This document shows positions 5,761-7,700 of a stretch of 7,700 nucleotides of DNA, one piece after another; position 1 is the stretch's first letter, and each line of letters starts with the position of its first letter. Position numbers and translations under genes: made by a program. The notes beneath the pieces were generated by a model. It was given only the letters and a program-made list of their open reading frames with translations. It ran no database searches and was not told where the DNA came from. Source of the DNA: Moraxellaceae bacterium (GTDB lineage Bacteria; Pseudomonadota; Gammaproteobacteria; Pseudomonadales; Moraxellaceae); assembly GCA_014378805.1 (NCBI GenBank), contig JACMMY010000203.1, positions 1 through 7,700 on the forward strand, in the 5' to 3' direction.

Positions 5761-7221
5761 ATGTCACAGAATCCGCAACCCGTACCAAATTTATTATCCC
5801 TGCATAACTCTGAAACTCGCCGTAAAGAAATCTTTGTACCGCGTGTTGAAGGGCAAATTGGACTATATGTGTGCGGTATGACGGTATATGACTATTGTCA
5901 TATAGGACATGCGCGCGTGATGGTGTCGTTTGATTATATGGTGCGTTTTCTACGTGCGCAGGGTTGGCAAGTCAAATATGTTCGTAATATCACCGATATC
6001 GATGACAAAATCATTGCGCGTGCCAATGAGAATAATGAAACGATTCATTCGCTCACATCACGTTTCATTGATGCGATGAATGAGGATGCTGATCGTTTGG
6101 GTTGTGCACGTCCAGATTTATCACCGTTAGCGACTGAATACATTGATGAAATGCAGGGAATGATCGGGACACTGATTAATAAAAAACATGCATATGCGGT
6201 AGATGGAGGAGACGTGTATTACGCTGTCAATTCATTCCCGAAATATGGACGTTTGTCTGGTCGTGTCCAAGAAGATTTACAAGCAGGTGCGCGTGTCGAC
6301 ATCGATGGTGACAAGGAAAATTCATCAGATTTCGTATTGTGGAAGTTGGCGAAACCAAATGAGCCTGCATGGCAATCACCGTGGGGCACAGGTCGTCCCG
6401 GTTGGCATATCGAATGTTCTGCGATGTCGACTTGTAATCTAGGTAATCACTTTGATATTCATGGGGGTGGTGGTGATTTACTGTTCCCTCATCATGAAAA
6501 TGAAATTGCACAAAGTGAAGCCGCAACTGGCGAAACCTATGTGAATACATGGTTGCACGTCGGTTTCGTCAACGTGGATGGTGAGAAGATGTCTAAGTCA
6601 TTGGGCAATTTCTTTACGATTCGCGATGTCATGCAGCAATTTGCACCCGAAGTGATTCGCTATTTCATTGTAGGAAGTCATTATCGTAGCCCTTTGAATT
6701 TTTCTGATAGCGCTTTGAAAGATGCAAAACAAGCCTTGTCTCGTTTTTATCAAACGCTGAAAGCAGTAAGTGAGCTACATGTAACAAATGTGATTCTCAA
6801 TGATCATAATCAAGTAATGGCTGAAAACCTGAAATCTCGTTTTAACGTTGCAATGAATGATGATTTCAATACACCAGAAGCGTTGGCTGCATTGTTTGAA
6901 CTCACTCGCGAAATCAATCGCGTACTGCGTCTTGAAGCAGTGGATGAGCGTGCACAAGCAATTGGTTTAGCTGCATGCTTACAGGAGCTTGGTGCGATTC
7001 TAGGCTTACTTCATAGTAATCCTGTTGATTTCTTGCAGGGTGAAGCGGATGCTGGGCAAGGCATGACTGCTGACCAAATTGTTGCACATATTGAAGCACG
7101 TCAAAATGCTAAAGCGGCGCGAGACTTTGCATTAGCCGATCAAATCCGTAAGAATTTGTTAGAAGCTGGCGTTGTTTTGGAAGACAGCAAAAACGGAACA
7201 ACATGGCGCCGAGCCGAATAG
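5761..7221 (+). CDS. cysS: Cysteinyl-tRNA synthetase CysS
   Basis: Class I aminoacyl-tRNA synthetase that charges tRNA-Cys in the cytoplasm; a monomeric zinc enzyme. The 486 residues are somewhat longer than the 461 of E. coli. Visible motifs are YVCGMTVYDYCHIGHAR with the HIGH box at 47-50, ITDIDDKI, GRPGWHIECSAMS, GGGGDLLFPHHENEIAQ and the KMSKS loop at 276-280. The zinc ligands Cys38, Cys219, His244 and Glu248 sit 10 residues after the recalled E. coli positions, so there is an N-terminal extension of about 10 residues (start SQNPQPVPNL). The helical anticodon-binding domain runs from about 320, with NDDFNTPEALA, and the C-terminus carries FALADQIRKNLLEAGVVLEDSKNGTTWRR. AAGGA (5750-5754) lies 6 bases before the ATG. 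Transcribed away from kdsD and likely alone. Confidence 0.98.
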   Translation: MSQNPQPVPNLLSLHNSETRRKEIFVPRVEGQIGLYVCGMTVYDYCHIGHARVMVSFDYMVRFLRAQGWQVKYVRNITDIDDKIIARANENNETIHSLTSRFIDAMNEDADRLGCARPDLSPLATEYIDEMQGMIGTLINKKHAYAVDGGDVYYAVNSFPKYGRLSGRVQEDLQAGARVDIDGDKENSSDFVLWKLAKPNEPAWQSPWGTGRPGWHIECSAMSTCNLGNHFDIHGGGGDLLFPHHENEIAQSEAATGETYVNTWLHVGFVNVDGEKMSKSLGNFFTIRDVMQQFAPEVIRYFIVGSHYRSPLNFSDSALKDAKQALSRFYQTLKAVSELHVTNVILNDHNQVMAENLKSRFNVAMNDDFNTPEALAALFELTREINRVLRLEAVDERAQAIGLAACLQELGAILGLLHSNPVDFLQGEADAGQGMTADQIVAHIEARQNAKAARDFALADQIRKNLLEAGVVLEDSKNGTTWRRAE

Positions 7222-7266
7222 TAGTTACATGAAACGTATTGTTTACAAAAAAACTACTTTTTGTAA
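7220..7266 (+). terminator. Weak AT-rich hairpin(s) after cysS
   Basis: A 9-bp stem (7243-7251 with 7258-7266, loop of 6) and an alternative 7-bp stem (7220-7226 with 7252-7258) followed by TTTTT overlap here, so they exclude each other. Either could end cysS transcription, but both are AT-rich and weak. The gap 7222-7405 otherwise contains no gene that I can support. Confidence 0.35.
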
Positions 7267-7405
7267 TGCTAAGTGTTCGAAAGTTAAGCAGTTTTAGTAG
7301 TTGTTTCTTAATAGTTTCATATATGCAGAGTAAATTTAGGCATTGGCATAGAACATGCTTAGTTAACGATGCTGTATACATTATGAACCTCTGGATGCCA
7401 CTAAT

Positions 7406-7666
7406 ATGACGACTTTTAACACAATGACAGATGAGACATATGTTGCACCTCAGATCGATCAGGAGCTTGATCGATTTTGTCTACAAGTTGCAATTGAATG
7501 CGGAAGCCCACAATTGACGTTTTTTAATAAATTAGAGTTTCTATTTTTAACGTTTAGAAATAAACCGATGGAATTACCTAGCGCATTTCATTTGGTTTTT
7601 AGCGTTGAGTTCAGTCGAGTTATTGAAAGTGTTCGCGGACGTTTGGGGCTGAAATTTGTTCATTAA
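7406..7666 (+). CDS. Hypothetical 86-residue protein
   Basis: I do not recognise this protein. It has no signal peptide and no clear membrane helix, although LTFFNKLEFLFLTFR (about 37-51) is strongly hydrophobic and aromatic. It carries two Cys (25 and 32), an acidic N-terminal part (DETYVAPQIDQELDRF) and a more basic C-terminal part (SRVIESVRGRLGLKFVH). It is probably a small soluble alpha/beta protein. The start at 7406 has only a weak GGA about 10 bases upstream; Met7 (7424) is an alternative with no ribosome site. Support comes from an uninterrupted frame, coding-like base composition compared with the flanking AT-rich gaps, and a hairpin with T run just after the stop. It follows cysS after 184 bp and is probably transcribed separately. 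Confidence 0.6.
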   Translation: MTTFNTMTDETYVAPQIDQELDRFCLQVAIECGSPQLTFFNKLEFLFLTFRNKPMELPSAFHLVFSVEFSRVIESVRGRLGLKFVH

Positions 7667-7668
7667 TG

Positions 7669-7694
7669 AATCTTATTAATAAAATAAGATTTTT
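7669..7694 (+). terminator. Probable rho-independent terminator after the 86-residue gene
   Basis: A 9-bp stem (7669-7677 with 7683-7691, loop of 5) built on AATCTTAT is followed by a T run to 7694, only three bases after the stop codon. The stem has one G-C pair, so it is weak. Confidence 0.5.
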
Positions 7695-7700
7695 GAAAAA

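Noticed and set aside
7343..7380. TTGGCA and TATACA as a promoter for the 86-residue gene
   Set aside because: The spacing between them is 26 bases, too long for a sigma-70 promoter, and no better partner was found for either.

Overview
The window looks like ordinary chromosome from a gammaproteobacterium. It is moderately AT-rich. The gene set and protein sequences (an LptB with a short N-terminal extension, the KdsD and CysS sequences) fit Moraxellaceae, most plausibly Acinetobacter or a close relative. That assignment rests on recalled family resemblance, not on a search. I see no IS element, integrase, CRISPR array, rRNA or tRNA.

Layout from left to right. (1) The 3' part of a crotonase-fold (enoyl-CoA hydratase/isomerase family) gene on the + strand; its start lies off the left edge. 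(2) A strong palindromic terminator at 841-873, which can serve both this gene and the convergent gene that follows. (3) On the - strand, an unrecognised 320-residue exported protein with an internal duplication, two cysteines per repeat and a lysine-rich tail. (4) Also on the - strand and read right to left, the lipopolysaccharide cluster kdsD-kdsC-lptC-lptA-lptB. (5) A 299-bp divergent control region (counted from the preferred kdsD start). (6) cysS on the + strand. (7) A 184-bp AT-rich gap, then an unrecognised 86-residue protein with a probable terminator at the right edge.

The central cluster is one functional unit. KdsD converts ribulose 5-phosphate to arabinose 5-phosphate. After KDO-8-phosphate synthase (not in the window), KdsC removes the phosphate to give KDO, the first inner-core sugar of lipopolysaccharide. 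LptC, LptA and LptB are parts of the Lpt machine: LptB is the cytoplasmic ATPase, LptC the inner-membrane anchor, and LptA the periplasmic bridge that carries LPS to the outer membrane. The first four genes touch or overlap (stop next to start, a 4-base overlap, a 23-base overlap), which suggests one transcript with translational coupling.

Two gene starts matter for annotation. LptA most likely starts at 3337 rather than at an upstream ATG at 3421, and KdsD most likely starts at GTG 5461 rather than at TTG 5527. The most unusual item is the repeat protein downstream of lptB. Its two repeats are still about 82-89% identical in DNA, and the shorter one lacks exactly 168 bp (56 codons) bounded by a 7-bp direct repeat. 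I found no convincing new multi-gene system; this protein is the best candidate for something undescribed.
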